This document shows positions 6,929 to 14,782 of a stretch of 25,899 bases of DNA, piece by piece (the stretch's first letter is position 1; the number at the start of each line of letters is the position of its first letter). Made by a program: the position numbers and the translations under genes. The DNA comes from CAYVQE01 sp964633205 (GTDB lineage Bacteria; Myxococcota; B64-G9). The notes beneath the pieces were generated by a model. That model did no database searches, had not been told where the DNA came from, and was given only the letters and a program-made list of their open reading frames with translations. The DNA is taken from positions 1-25,899 of the forward strand of contig CAZWFN010000090.1 of assembly GCA_964633205.1 (NCBI GenBank), given 5' to 3'.

Positions 6929-8005
6929 TCATGACTCGACACATCGGAGTGCCTCCTCGATCTGACCGTCGCGCAAGTGTTGCACCGCGGTCTCGAAACG
7001 GCGTTGTTGCTCCGGAGAGGCACCGGATGCCCGCAGCTCGCGGAGGCGTTCGTTGAACGCGATTTCGAGCGCCAGGGCCTGCTCCCCGGGCGTCTCGGCC
7101 GTAGCCAGCATGGACTTGAAGCGCGAAGCGCGCTCGGCCACCTCGGGTGTCTCGGTGTCGATCGAGTCGAGCCCGCGTGCCTCGGCGGCCAGATCGGTCG
7201 GTAACGGCACCACGGCGCGGGCCAGCTCCTCGGAGAGGATCTCGCCCGTCTCGCGGGTCATGGCTTCGATCTGCCGGGCGGCCGCCACCATCCGCCGGAC
7301 GTCGTCGCCGAGGTAGGTGGCCAGGTGGACTTGGACGGCCGCGGGAAGCCCGCGGGCGGCGGGATGGGCTTGCAACAACGCCAGCCGCTCCTGGTGGCCT
7401 GTTGGGCCCAGCAGATGGGTTACGCCGGCAGCCAGCCTGGAGTGCAGTCGGTCGCCGAGTTCTTCCATTTCGTCCAGCGGTGTGCCGGTGGTGGCCACCA
7501 CCATGGCGTCGCGCGCCGCCAGGCGCTTGCAGACCGCCAGCACCTCTTGCTGCAGGTCGGCGTCGCGACGACAGGCGTCGAGATCGTCGAGCAGCAGCAG
7601 ATCGCAGTCGCCGATCGCCTGGCGGAGCTCGGCCCGGGCGCAGAACCAGCGGGCTCGCTCCAACTCGGCGTCCCAGTCGGCCACGTCGATGAACCGGGTG
7701 CGCTCATCGCCGCGTTCGGCCAGGATGGCGGCCAGTAGGTGGCTCTTGCCCTGACCGGGACCGGCTTGCAGCACCAGGCCGCCGCCCGGCAGGCGCTGGC
7801 CGCCGGCCACCTTGCGGGCGGCGGCGACGGCTTCGCGCGAGGATTCGGCGACGAAAAGGGAATCGAAGATCCACTCAGGCCGCAGGGCCGGCTCGAGCAG
7901 GACCGGCGTGTAGATTCCCGGTTGGGCGACCAGGCCGGCCTGTACGCACTGGCCCAAGAACGAGGGCAGCGACAGCGGCGGGGCCGCCTGTTCCTGCTCC
8001 TGCAT
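6929..8005 (-). CDS. DnaA/Hda-like AAA+ ATPase without DNA-binding domain
   Basis: 358 residues. After a short lead comes a DnaA-family signature (IFDSLFVAESSREAVAAARKVA, about residues 46-67), Walker A GPGQGKSH (82-89), Walker B LLLLDDLD (136-143) and a sensor-1-like VVATTG. The AAA+ lid follows (LGDDVRRMVAAARQIEA). The DnaA helix-turn-helix (domain IV) is absent. Instead there is an Ala/Glu-rich helical tail ending in LRDGQIEEALRCVES. The Walker motifs are intact, so ATP binding is expected. The ATG at 8005 has GAGGG upstream, and the previous gene ends 8 bp before. Its place between the GTPase/DUF4388 genes and the roadblock gene suggests a remodelling or positioning role for this signalling complex rather than replication. 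This is inference. Confidence 0.85.
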   Translation of the reverse strand: MQEQEQAAPPLSLPSFLGQCVQAGLVAQPGIYTPVLLEPALRPEWIFDSLFVAESSREAVAAARKVAGGQRLPGGGLVLQAGPGQGKSHLLAAILAERGDERTRFIDVADWDAELERARWFCARAELRQAIGDCDLLLLDDLDACRRDADLQQEVLAVCKRLAARDAMVVATTGTPLDEMEELGDRLHSRLAAGVTHLLGPTGHQERLALLQAHPAARGLPAAVQVHLATYLGDDVRRMVAAARQIEAMTRETGEILSEELARAVVPLPTDLAAEARGLDSIDTETPEVAERASRFKSMLATAETPGEQALALEIAFNERLRELRASGASPEQQRRFETAVQHLRDGQIEEALRCVES

Positions 8006-8013
8006 CACGGCCC

Positions 8014-8739
8014 TCAATCCAGGCCACCGGCCAGCTTGCCGACGCCGAGTGAGACCGAGCCCAGGTTGGCTCCGGACTTGGCGAGCACGATGGCCTTTTT
8101 CCCCGAAGGGGTCTGCTCCAACACCACCGTTCCGTTCTCGTCGATGAAGTACGCCTTCTGTAGGGTCCCGCGCGGATAGCTGTCGTGGATCGCCTCGAGC
8201 AGATCCTGCAGCGCGGCCACATCGCCCTCTTGAACCGGCTCGCCGGTCACCTGGGCGATCAGGGTGCCGGCGGCGTCCAGCACGCAGGCATAGGCGGCGA
8301 AGCCGGATGCGCTCATGAAGCGCTCGACGACTTTCATGGTCCGTGCGTCGATGTTTTCCGGCCGGGCGGCCGTCCGCTCTGTGGCCAGGCTCGTGCGTGC
8401 CATGTCGGTCTCCTTGCGCTTGCGTTCCATGGCGCGTTCGTCGCGCAGCTTCAGCGCCTGCATCACCACCCGATGCAGGTCCATGTCGATTGAGCTCGTC
8501 TCCGCTTCGATGCCTTTGCGGAACTCGAATTCGCCTTCGGTCCAGCCGAGCATCTCCACCAGCACCTCGAGTCCCTGCTCTCCGCCCATCGCGGTATGCA
8601 CCAGGGCCCCGTCCTTGTAATAGAGCCGGGCTTCTTGCTCGAAGCCGACCACGATCAGCTCTCCGGTCTTGCGGCCCGAGAAGGGCAGCTGAACCAGATC
8701 GACGGCACTCAGGTCGTCCAGGCTTCCACGCAAGGCCAT
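8014..8739 (-). CDS. DUF4388-roadblock protein
   Basis: 241 residues. Residues 1-80 are a clear DUF4388/PATAN domain (RGSLDDLSAVDLVQL ... GELIVVGFEQEARLYYKDG ... EGEFEFRKG). A charged helical linker (about 90-125) joins it to a C-terminal roadblock domain (VVERFMSASGFAAYACVLD ... SGANLGSVSLGVGKLA). DUF4388 domains are output or adaptor modules often fused to receivers, as in the PatA-like protein at 9869-10645. The roadblock half probably contacts the GTPase encoded 24 bp upstream. The start at 8739 has AGGGAAAA in front. No membrane segment is present. Confidence 0.88.
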   Translation of the reverse strand: MALRGSLDDLSAVDLVQLPFSGRKTGELIVVGFEQEARLYYKDGALVHTAMGGEQGLEVLVEMLGWTEGEFEFRKGIEAETSSIDMDLHRVVMQALKLRDERAMERKRKETDMARTSLATERTAARPENIDARTMKVVERFMSASGFAAYACVLDAAGTLIAQVTGEPVQEGDVAALQDLLEAIHDSYPRGTLQKAYFIDENGTVVLEQTPSGKKAIVLAKSGANLGSVSLGVGKLAGGLD

Positions 8740-8763
8740 GGGGTTTTCCCTGCAATCCGGTGT

Positions 8764-9345
8764 TCAGAACCGGAACTGCTCGATGACCATCCGGCTGAGA
8801 CCGCGGATGGTCTCCATCACGCCGGCGCCCCGGATGGCGACGGCTTCGTAGACCGGGATCCCGTTGAGGTCCAATTCGTTCTCGAGGCTGCCCAGCGGCA
8901 AGGGATCCGGGCAGTCGCGCTTGTTGTACTGCAGCGCGATCGGGAAGCGGTGCCAGTCCACGCCATACGATTCCAGGTTGCCTTCCATCATCTCGAAGCT
9001 GACGATGTTGTCGTCGAGCCGTATGGCGTTCGAATCGGCCACGAACACGATGCCGTCGGCGCCGTCGAGAATGAGTCGCCGACTGGCCTCGTAGAAGATC
9101 TGACCGGGTACGGTGTACATATTGAACCGCACCTTGAAACGCTCGATCTCGCCGAGGTCCAGCGGGAAGAAGTCGAAGAACAGCGTGCGTTCCTCTTCGG
9201 TGTCCAGCGTCACGATGTCGCCCCGGATGTTCTCCTCGAGCGTCCGGTGGATGTGCACCAGGTTGGTGGTCTTGCCGCTGAGGCCCGGGCCGTAGTAGAC
9301 GATCTTGAACACGATCTCCCGGCCCTGGTAGTTGATGTGGGGCAT
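8764..9345 (-). CDS. MglA-type small Ras-like GTPase
   Basis: 193 residues, about the usual MglA length. P-loop GPGLSGKTT (19-27); TVPGQ (78-82), the MglA-specific replacement of the Ras DxxG switch-II motif; NKRD (141-144) for guanine specificity. The start INYQGREIVFKIVYYGPGL and the segment FYEASRRLILDGADGIVFVADS closely resemble Myxococcus MglA, which sets cell polarity and is controlled by the roadblock protein MglB. The cytoplasmic GTP/GDP switch is therefore confident, but a role in polarity or motility here is inference. The immediate neighbours, 9 bp before and 24 bp after, are both roadblock proteins. The start at 9345 has GAGGGA upstream. Confidence 0.93.
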   Translation of the reverse strand: MPHINYQGREIVFKIVYYGPGLSGKTTNLVHIHRTLEENIRGDIVTLDTEEERTLFFDFFPLDLGEIERFKVRFNMYTVPGQIFYEASRRLILDGADGIVFVADSNAIRLDDNIVSFEMMEGNLESYGVDWHRFPIALQYNKRDCPDPLPLGSLENELDLNGIPVYEAVAIRGAGVMETIRGLSRMVIEQFRF

Positions 9346-9354
9346 GCCGTCCCT

Positions 9355-9879
9355 CTACTTGGACACGAAGATGCGATCGATCAGGTTCAGGGCGTACTCC
9401 TTGAACTGGGGCAGCGACACCTCCTGGGAGGTCTGCTCGCGGTCCTTGGCCCCGGCCAGGATGCGGGCCAACTCCTCGCCGCATTTGCGCGCCTCGTGCC
9501 GCACCCGGCCGATGCGCTGGTAATCCTCGAAGATGACGACCAACATGGCCGCGTCGGTGATCAGCGAGATGTGGATGTGGCGGTTCTCGCCCTGCTGCAA
9601 CAGGATGGAGAACTGGTGCTCACCCACCATGCGCGCCACCTCGCGGGTGGCGCTGAACATGCCCGCGATCAGTGCGGCCAGGGCGGTGGTGTTCAGGTAG
9701 GAGGTGTCACCGGCCTCGGCCACCCCGGTGCCGTCCTTGGTGATCAACATCGAGGTGATGGCGCCAGAGTTGCCTACCAGGGTCTTGAGTTGGGGTCCGA
9801 TCTCGGAAGATGTCGGCATCATCCTGTCGATCGAGGCGGACTGCACCTGCTCTGCCTGTCTGTCGTGTTCATCCACCAT
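9355..9879 (-). CDS. Extended roadblock/LC7 protein, MglB-like
   Basis: 174 residues. A roadblock domain with SEIGPQLKTLVGNSGAITSMLITKDGTGVAEAGD and a second strand group HISLITDAAMLVVIFED is followed by an extra C-terminal helical extension (about 50 residues, EARKCGEELARIL ... FKEYALNLIDRIF). It directly precedes the GTPase gene (9-bp gap), the usual arrangement for an MglB-like regulator of MglA, so it is the best candidate for the primary GTPase partner. The ATG at 9879 has GAGGGG seven bases upstream and overlaps the end of the receiver-DUF4388 gene by 11 bp. Met at 9822 is a possible alternative start. Confidence 0.85.
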   Translation of the reverse strand: MVDEHDRQAEQVQSASIDRMMPTSSEIGPQLKTLVGNSGAITSMLITKDGTGVAEAGDTSYLNTTALAALIAGMFSATREVARMVGEHQFSILLQQGENRHIHISLITDAAMLVVIFEDYQRIGRVRHEARKCGEELARILAGAKDREQTSQEVSLPQFKEYALNLIDRIFVSK

Positions 9880-10645
9880 CGCTCGTCCCCTCTTCAGATT
9901 CCCCGAATGTCTCGCCGAAGGCGTCGTCGAACTCCGACTCCGGCGCGGGGTTGGCGTCGCGTGCGGCCTCGTCCTTGAGCCGCGCGGCCTCCATCAACAG
10001 AAAATCGCAGGGTTTGTCGATCGACACCTGCGTCGGGTCCTGCCAGGCCTTGGTGACAAAGGTGCCGCCGGCGAAGCTCAGGCACCGGTAGAAGGCGGAT
10101 TCGCCTTCGATCTCGGCGGAGTTGGCGTGGAGAACCTTGCCGTCGCGGATGTACAGTGAGATGCGTTCGTTGGCGCGCGAGGTGACCTCGATCCGCACCG
10201 AGCGCTTGGACAGCGCCAGCAGCTGGAGGTACTCGAACAGGTCGATCTCGTCGATGCTGCCGGAGAAGGTGTTGCCGTGGTTCGACTGGCCGAGGAGTTC
10301 GATCAGCAGGTTGGGATCGAGCGGTTTTTCGAAATACTGCACCACGCCCTTGCGCAAGCTGAGCTGTTTCAGCGCCGCCGAGCCATAGGCGGTGATGACG
10401 ATCACCCGCATGGCCGGCCGGTGCTCGCGCGCCCAGTCGATGAGCGCCAGACCGTTGAGTTCGGGCATCTGGACGTCGGTGACCAGCAGGTCGAAGCGGC
10501 CGTTCTCCAACAAGGGAATGGCCTCGGCGCCGTCGCCGCAGGTGGTCACCTCGAAACCGGCCCGGGTGAGACAACGTCCCACGCCCCAGAGGATCTCGGG
10601 ATCATCGTCGACCAGCAGGATGTGATCCGGTTTGGCTTCGGTCAT
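9869..10645 (-). CDS. PatA-like response regulator: receiver + DUF4388
   Basis: 258 residues. A complete receiver domain (acidic VDDD, phosphoacceptor Asp57 in VTDVQMPELNG, ITAYG, Lys107 in FEKPLDP) is followed by DUF4388 (about 125-225: FSGSIDEIDLFEYLQLLAL ... RISLYIRDGKVLHANSAE ... GGTFVTKAW) and an acidic tail. The receiver-DUF4388 arrangement is that of PatA-type adaptors, which relay phosphorylation to protein-protein output. There is no DNA-binding domain. Its ATG overlaps the previous gene's stop by four bases (ATGA at 10642-10645), indicating coupled translation. Confidence 0.9.
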   Translation of the reverse strand: MTEAKPDHILLVDDDPEILWGVGRCLTRAGFEVTTCGDGAEAIPLLENGRFDLLVTDVQMPELNGLALIDWAREHRPAMRVIVITAYGSAALKQLSLRKGVVQYFEKPLDPNLLIELLGQSNHGNTFSGSIDEIDLFEYLQLLALSKRSVRIEVTSRANERISLYIRDGKVLHANSAEIEGESAFYRCLSFAGGTFVTKAWQDPTQVSIDKPCDFLLMEAARLKDEAARDANPAPESEFDDAFGETFGESEEGTSDGG

Positions 10646-11241
10646 CGCCCGTCTTCCTCGCGCAGCATGGCCGATACGTCCTTGACCATGGCGCATAGGT
10701 GGTCGATGTAGTCGGCCACGGCGGCCCGAACCTTTTCCGCATCCCCGGCGCCGGCCTCCAGGTCGGCGCCCATCGCCCGCAGCCCGGCCAGCAGACCGGA
10801 GAGGCGGTTCTGGATGCTGTGTCGGTCCGGCGCTGGGCCACGCCCGGAGTCTGGCGACTTCTGGACCGCCGCGTCGGCGTCTTGCGTGTTGGCCGAGCCG
10901 AAGATGCGGCTGACCATCTGTACCAGCTGGTGGGGTTCGAAAGGTTTCTGCAGTCCACCTGCATAGCCCTTCGGGATGCGGGTGATGGGATCACCGCTGA
11001 TGATGATCACCCCGCTCACAGGATGAAGGGCGCCGAGTTCGTTGCTGAGATCGATGCCGTTGCCGTCCGGCAGGTTCTCATCGGCGATCAGCACGACCGG
11101 GCCATCGGGCTTTAGGCACTGCCGCGCTTGCTCGCAGGTGCTGGCGGTCTCGACCTCCACATCCGCGATCGCGCGATCGATGTGCTGTGCCGCAAACATC
11201 GCCAAAGGGCGGTTGTCTTCTACGATCAGAACCCGCTTCAT
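10642..11241 (-). CDS. Receiver fused to a Spo0B-like histidine helical domain
   Basis: 199 residues. The receiver domain has Asp54 (LIADENLPDGNG) and Lys99 (LQKPFEP), both intact. The C-terminal ~65 residues are two helices starting with DRHSIQNRLSGLLAGLRAMG (His141). The spacing resembles the phospho-accepting helix of Spo0B-type or DHp domains (RHxxxNxLxxIxGLL). No ATPase domain follows, so it could be a phosphotransfer protein or a dimerising response regulator. This domain call is moderate. It is the first gene of the large operon, 54 bp downstream of the sigma-54 promoter at 11295-11310. The ATG at 11241 is preceded by GAGGCGGAGG. Confidence 0.82.
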   Translation of the reverse strand: MKRVLIVEDNRPLAMFAAQHIDRAIADVEVETASTCEQARQCLKPDGPVVLIADENLPDGNGIDLSNELGALHPVSGVIIISGDPITRIPKGYAGGLQKPFEPHQLVQMVSRIFGSANTQDADAAVQKSPDSGRGPAPDRHSIQNRLSGLLAGLRAMGADLEAGAGDAEKVRAAVADYIDHLCAMVKDVSAMLREEDGR

Positions 11242-11519
11242 CCTCCGCCTCTCGGACCCGCAGCGGGTCTTCGTGGTCGTGCCCGAATGCCTTGTGCAAT
11301 GGGCACGCCAAAAAGTTCCCCTTCCCGGTGTGTCTACAACCCATTGAAAAAATGGCATTGCCGGCCAGGGTTCGGACGGCACTCGGCACGACGGACCGCA
11401 GCCGTCGACCGGCTTGCGTCAACTCCACGCACGCCGAACAAGCAGCGGCTGGATCTGGGTCCGGCAGCCGTGGCCGGGGCGTGCCGTACACGCATCAGCC
11501 TCCATAGCGTGCGTGAGAC
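11242..11519. other. 278-bp intergenic control region
   Basis: This lies between the end of the second activator gene and the start of the large operon. It contains the sigma-54 promoter and the CCATT/AATGG dyad. Near its upstream edge a small perfect hairpin GTGAG-A-CTCAC (11513-11523) overlaps the stop of the activator gene. No open frame with a credible start was found. Confidence 0.5.
11295..11310 (-). promoter_or_regulatory. Sigma-54 promoter for the eleven-gene GTPase operon
   Basis: On the minus strand TGGCGTGCCCATTGCA matches 10 of 12 defined consensus bases, with TGGC, TTGCA and the GG-N10-GC spacing intact. It lies 54 bp before the first ATG (11241). Upstream, CCATT-N5-AATGG (11341-11355) is a possible binding site. 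Confidence 0.7.
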
Positions 11520-12905
11520 TCACTCGCGGATGTCGAGGTTCTTGATCTGGTAGGCGAGGGCGTGGCGCGAGATGCCCAGCAAGCGGGCGGCGTTTTGTTT
11601 GCGCCCGCCGGATCTCTTGAGCGCCTCGCGTACCAGCGAGCGGGCTACTTCCTTGGTGATCTGGTGCAGGTCGCGCTGCTGTTCGGCCGGAAAGCCCACT
11701 TCCAGCTTCCATTCTCGCTCATCGCCGGGGAAGCTGAAATGCTGGGGGTGGATGGTGTCGCCTTCCGATAGAATGATGGCGCGTTCCAGCAGATTGCGCA
11801 GCTCGCGGATGTTGCCGGGCCATTGATAGGCCGTCAGCTTCTCCAGCACGCCGGCGGCCAGGGTGGGTTTGCTGGCCAGGCCCATCCTCTCGACCAGCGC
11901 ATCGAGCAGCTCGTCGATCAGCAGCGGCAGCTCCTCGCTTCGCTCGCGCAGTGACGGCACCCGGATGGGAAACACGTTGATCCGGTAGTAGAGGTCCCAG
12001 CGGAAGCTGCCCTCGCGGGCATCCTGGATCAGGTCGCGGTTGGTCGCCGCCAGGATGCGGGTGTCGACCTCGATCTGGCGTTCGCCGCCGACGCGCATGA
12101 AGCTGGCGGAGTCCAGAAAGGTCAGTAGCTTGACCTGGATCAGGGGATCGAGTTCGCCGATCTCGTTCAGCAGCAGGGTGCCCCCCTGGGCTAGCTCCAC
12201 CAGGCCGCGTTTGCGGCCCTTGGTCCCGGTGAAAGCTCCCGGTTCGTGACCGAACAGCTCCGACTCGGCCAGATCGCGGGGCAGGGCCGCGCAGTTGATG
12301 GTGAAGAACGGCCCCTTGGCACGCGGCGAACGCTGGTGAATGAAACGCGCCAGGTGATCCTTGCCCGCCCCGCTCTCGCCCAACAACAGCACGATGCCGT
12401 TCTGGCGGGCCGCCTTCTCGGCCACTTCCAGTGTCTTGCGCATAGCCGTCGACGGGTAGCGGCTGAGGGGGTTGGCGTCCAGCGCCTGGCGCGGCAGATG
12501 GCTGGTGCAAGAGCGCAGCCGCTGCACCTCGGCCTGCAGCGCGCAGCCCTCCAGGTTGCGCTGGACCACGAACAGCAGCTCCTCGAACTCGATCGGCTTG
12601 GTGAGGTAGTCGGAGGCACCCTTGTGGGTGCACTCCACCGCGGAGCGGATGGAGCCGTAAGCGGTCAGGATGATGAAATGCGCCTCCGGGTGGACCTGCT
12701 TGAGCTCGGCCAGCAGTTGGTCGCCACGGGCGTCCGGCAAGTGCAGGTCGACGAACACCACGTCCGGGTACAACCGTTGCATTTTGGCGCGGGCGTCTTC
12801 AGCGCTGTAAGCTGCGTCCACCGCGTAGCCCCTGTTCTCGAGCATGCGGGCGTAGGTGTCGGCCAGGGCCTTCTCGTCGTCGATGATCAGGATGGAACCA
12901 TGCAT
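11520..12905 (-). CDS. NtrC-family response regulator with altered GAFTGA and Walker B
   Basis: 461 residues: receiver (Asp53 in FVDLHLPDARG, Lys103 in LTKP), AAA+ and Fis-type helix-turn-helix (NAARLLGISRHALAYQIKNL). Walker A is GESGAGKD (177-184). Two key motifs depart from the norm. The sigma-54-contacting loop reads GAFTGT (224-229) rather than GAFTGA, and Walker B reads LLLNEIGELD with Asn248 where Asp is usual. Both were confirmed from the codons. It may still work, or act as a weak or negative modulator. It follows the cysteine-tailed histidine kinase by 62 bp and is its obvious partner. The start at 12905 (MHGSILIIDDE) has AGGAGG upstream. Confidence 0.92.
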   Translation of the reverse strand: MHGSILIIDDEKALADTYARMLENRGYAVDAAYSAEDARAKMQRLYPDVVFVDLHLPDARGDQLLAELKQVHPEAHFIILTAYGSIRSAVECTHKGASDYLTKPIEFEELLFVVQRNLEGCALQAEVQRLRSCTSHLPRQALDANPLSRYPSTAMRKTLEVAEKAARQNGIVLLLGESGAGKDHLARFIHQRSPRAKGPFFTINCAALPRDLAESELFGHEPGAFTGTKGRKRGLVELAQGGTLLLNEIGELDPLIQVKLLTFLDSASFMRVGGERQIEVDTRILAATNRDLIQDAREGSFRWDLYYRINVFPIRVPSLRERSEELPLLIDELLDALVERMGLASKPTLAAGVLEKLTAYQWPGNIRELRNLLERAIILSEGDTIHPQHFSFPGDEREWKLEVGFPAEQQRDLHQITKEVARSLVREALKRSGGRKQNAARLLGISRHALAYQIKNLDIRE

Positions 12906-12967
12906 CCCTTTCGACCCTCCTGTCGGTTCTGAACTCTGCATTCGATTGCGCGCTGTCGCAGGACCAT

Positions 12968-14782
12968 TCACGCTCGTGCCTCCTCTTTGGAGCAATAAGG
13001 TTGGAGGTTGTAGCGTTTGAAGTAGGAGCATTGAACGCAGGTCTCCGGCCAGCTGCCGGTCTCGGACCAGCGGCTGCCACCGGCCAGGGCCCAGCAGCAC
13101 AAGCTACTGCGCGACGAGCAAAGGCTGCATTCGTCTCGGTGATGACTGGCGCCGCAGTCGCACTGCCAGCAGTAGCCGCGCTCGCCCGCCGGCAGGCATA
13201 CCTCGAAACGCGCTCCGCAGCCCGGGCTGGACTCGACCGCGATGACGCCGCCGTGGGCCTCGACCACTTCGCGGCAGACCGCCAGGCCCAGGCCGGTGCC
13301 GCTGCTCTTGGTGGTGAAGAAGGGCTTGAAGATGCGCAGCCGGACCTCGGGTTCCAGGCCACAGCCCTGATCGGCCACCCCGATGCCGACCACCGGCCCC
13401 GGAAAACCGGGGAAGCGCCGCTGGATCTCGTCCGACTCGAGGTGGCGCCACTGGACCTTGACTCGGCCACCGGTCGGGCTGGCTTCGAAGGCGTTGTGCA
13501 GCAGGTTGCTCAGCACGCGCTTGATCGCATCCGGGTCGACCGCCACCACGGCGTCCTGCTCCATCGGTGCCAGCTCCACCTCGATGCCCCGGGCCGAGGC
13601 CAGCTCGAGGTGAGCGTCGAGGGCGTCGTACATGACCCGCGCCAGCCGCACGTTCTCGACGTTCATATGCCAGGGCTTGGTGGAGCCGAGCAACTCGTGG
13701 ATCTGCCGTGACAGGTTCCGGGTCTCCTCGATGATGCTCTGCAGTACCGAGTTGTGGTGGCAGTCGAGATACAGCTCGCCTTCGAGCAGGCGCAGCCCGA
13801 TCAGGATCGAGGCCAGGGGGTTTTTGATCTCGTGGCCCATCTTGGCGGTCATCTCGCCCACCCGGGCCAGCTGCTGGATGCGCCGGCGTTCCTGCTCCTC
13901 GGCCATGATGTGGGTCAAATCGCGGAAAACCGTGATGCGGTTGGCGCTGCACGACGGCTGGGTGCTGGTGAATCCGATCTGGTGGGCGCGGCCGTCGGGC
14001 AGCTTCAGCACGACGGTGGAACGTTTCTCGGCGCCCGTCTCTTGGAGCAGTCGGGCCATGTCGGGCAGCAGGTCGGTCAGCAAGGAACCCCGGTAGTCGA
14101 CGCCGCCGATTTGCAGGATCGACAGGGCGGCTCGGTTGGCCAGCACGATGCGCCCCTCGGGATCGGTGACCAGCAATCCCGAGGCCATGCCCTCGAAAGC
14201 GGTGCGCAGCAGCTGTTCGGACTGGCGCAGGGCATCGACCATCAGCGAGCGCTGAATGGCGCTGCCGATCATGTCGGCCAACGCCTTCATGCCTTCGAGC
14301 TCGGCCGGGTCCCAGCTGCGCTCTGCGGACAGCTGGCTGAAGGCGATGAAGCCCCACCAGCGGTCGTTGACCCGCACCGGTGCCAACGCGATCGAGCGCG
14401 CGCCGAGGGGTTCGAGCACCCCGCGCTCGGAGCCCGGCAGGTGCCGGACATGGCCCCAGAGCAAGCTGCCGTCGGTCAGGGTCTCTGTCCAGCGGGACAG
14501 ATCCCGTCCGTCGAGGGGCAGCTCGACTCCAGGGGTCGGCGTGTCGACCAACTGGTCGCTGCAGCCGATGCAGGTGCAGATTTCGCGGGCGCTGGCCGAG
14601 CGGCCGTTCGCCCAGCGATTCTCGAACAGGGAAGCCCGCTCGACCTGGATCGCGGCGCCGAAGCGTTCGAGCACGTCGTGCACCCCGTCGGAGAAGGCAT
14701 CGCCCTTGAGGATGCGCCGGGCCGCATAGGAGACCGCCTGGAGCAGGTGGGCCCGCGTCACGGCCGTCTCCAACGAATCCAT
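12968..14782 (-). CDS. GAF-PAS histidine kinase with cysteine-rich C-terminal tail
   Basis: 604 residues, soluble. A GAF-like domain (about 10-185, containing Cys69, Cys71 and Cys74), a PAS domain (about 190-295), an HisKA domain with His317 (KMGHEIKNPLASI) and an HATPase domain (NLLHNAFEAS, DQGCGLE, GTGLGLAV) precede an unusual tail from about 535. The tail has ten Cys (538, 541, 543, 552, 555, 562, 563, 582, 585, 597), including three CxxC pairs, plus two His. The tail suggests metal or redox sensing in the cytoplasm. It is NtrB-like in its kinase core. A perfect sigma-54 promoter lies upstream (14960-14975). The ATG at 14782 has only a weak ribosome site, so the exact start is less certain. 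Confidence 0.9.
   Translation of the reverse strand: MDSLETAVTRAHLLQAVSYAARRILKGDAFSDGVHDVLERFGAAIQVERASLFENRWANGRSASAREICTCIGCSDQLVDTPTPGVELPLDGRDLSRWTETLTDGSLLWGHVRHLPGSERGVLEPLGARSIALAPVRVNDRWWGFIAFSQLSAERSWDPAELEGMKALADMIGSAIQRSLMVDALRQSEQLLRTAFEGMASGLLVTDPEGRIVLANRAALSILQIGGVDYRGSLLTDLLPDMARLLQETGAEKRSTVVLKLPDGRAHQIGFTSTQPSCSANRITVFRDLTHIMAEEQERRRIQQLARVGEMTAKMGHEIKNPLASILIGLRLLEGELYLDCHHNSVLQSIIEETRNLSRQIHELLGSTKPWHMNVENVRLARVMYDALDAHLELASARGIEVELAPMEQDAVVAVDPDAIKRVLSNLLHNAFEASPTGGRVKVQWRHLESDEIQRRFPGFPGPVVGIGVADQGCGLEPEVRLRIFKPFFTTKSSGTGLGLAVCREVVEAHGGVIAVESSPGCGARFEVCLPAGERGYCWQCDCGASHHRDECSLCSSRSSLCCWALAGGSRWSETGSWPETCVQCSYFKRYNLQPYCSKEEARA

Noticed and set aside
8596..9978. Long plus-strand open frame of 460 codons
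   Set aside because: It lies opposite the GTPase, DUF4388-roadblock and roadblock genes, whose proteins show clear family motifs. It is a GC-bias shadow.
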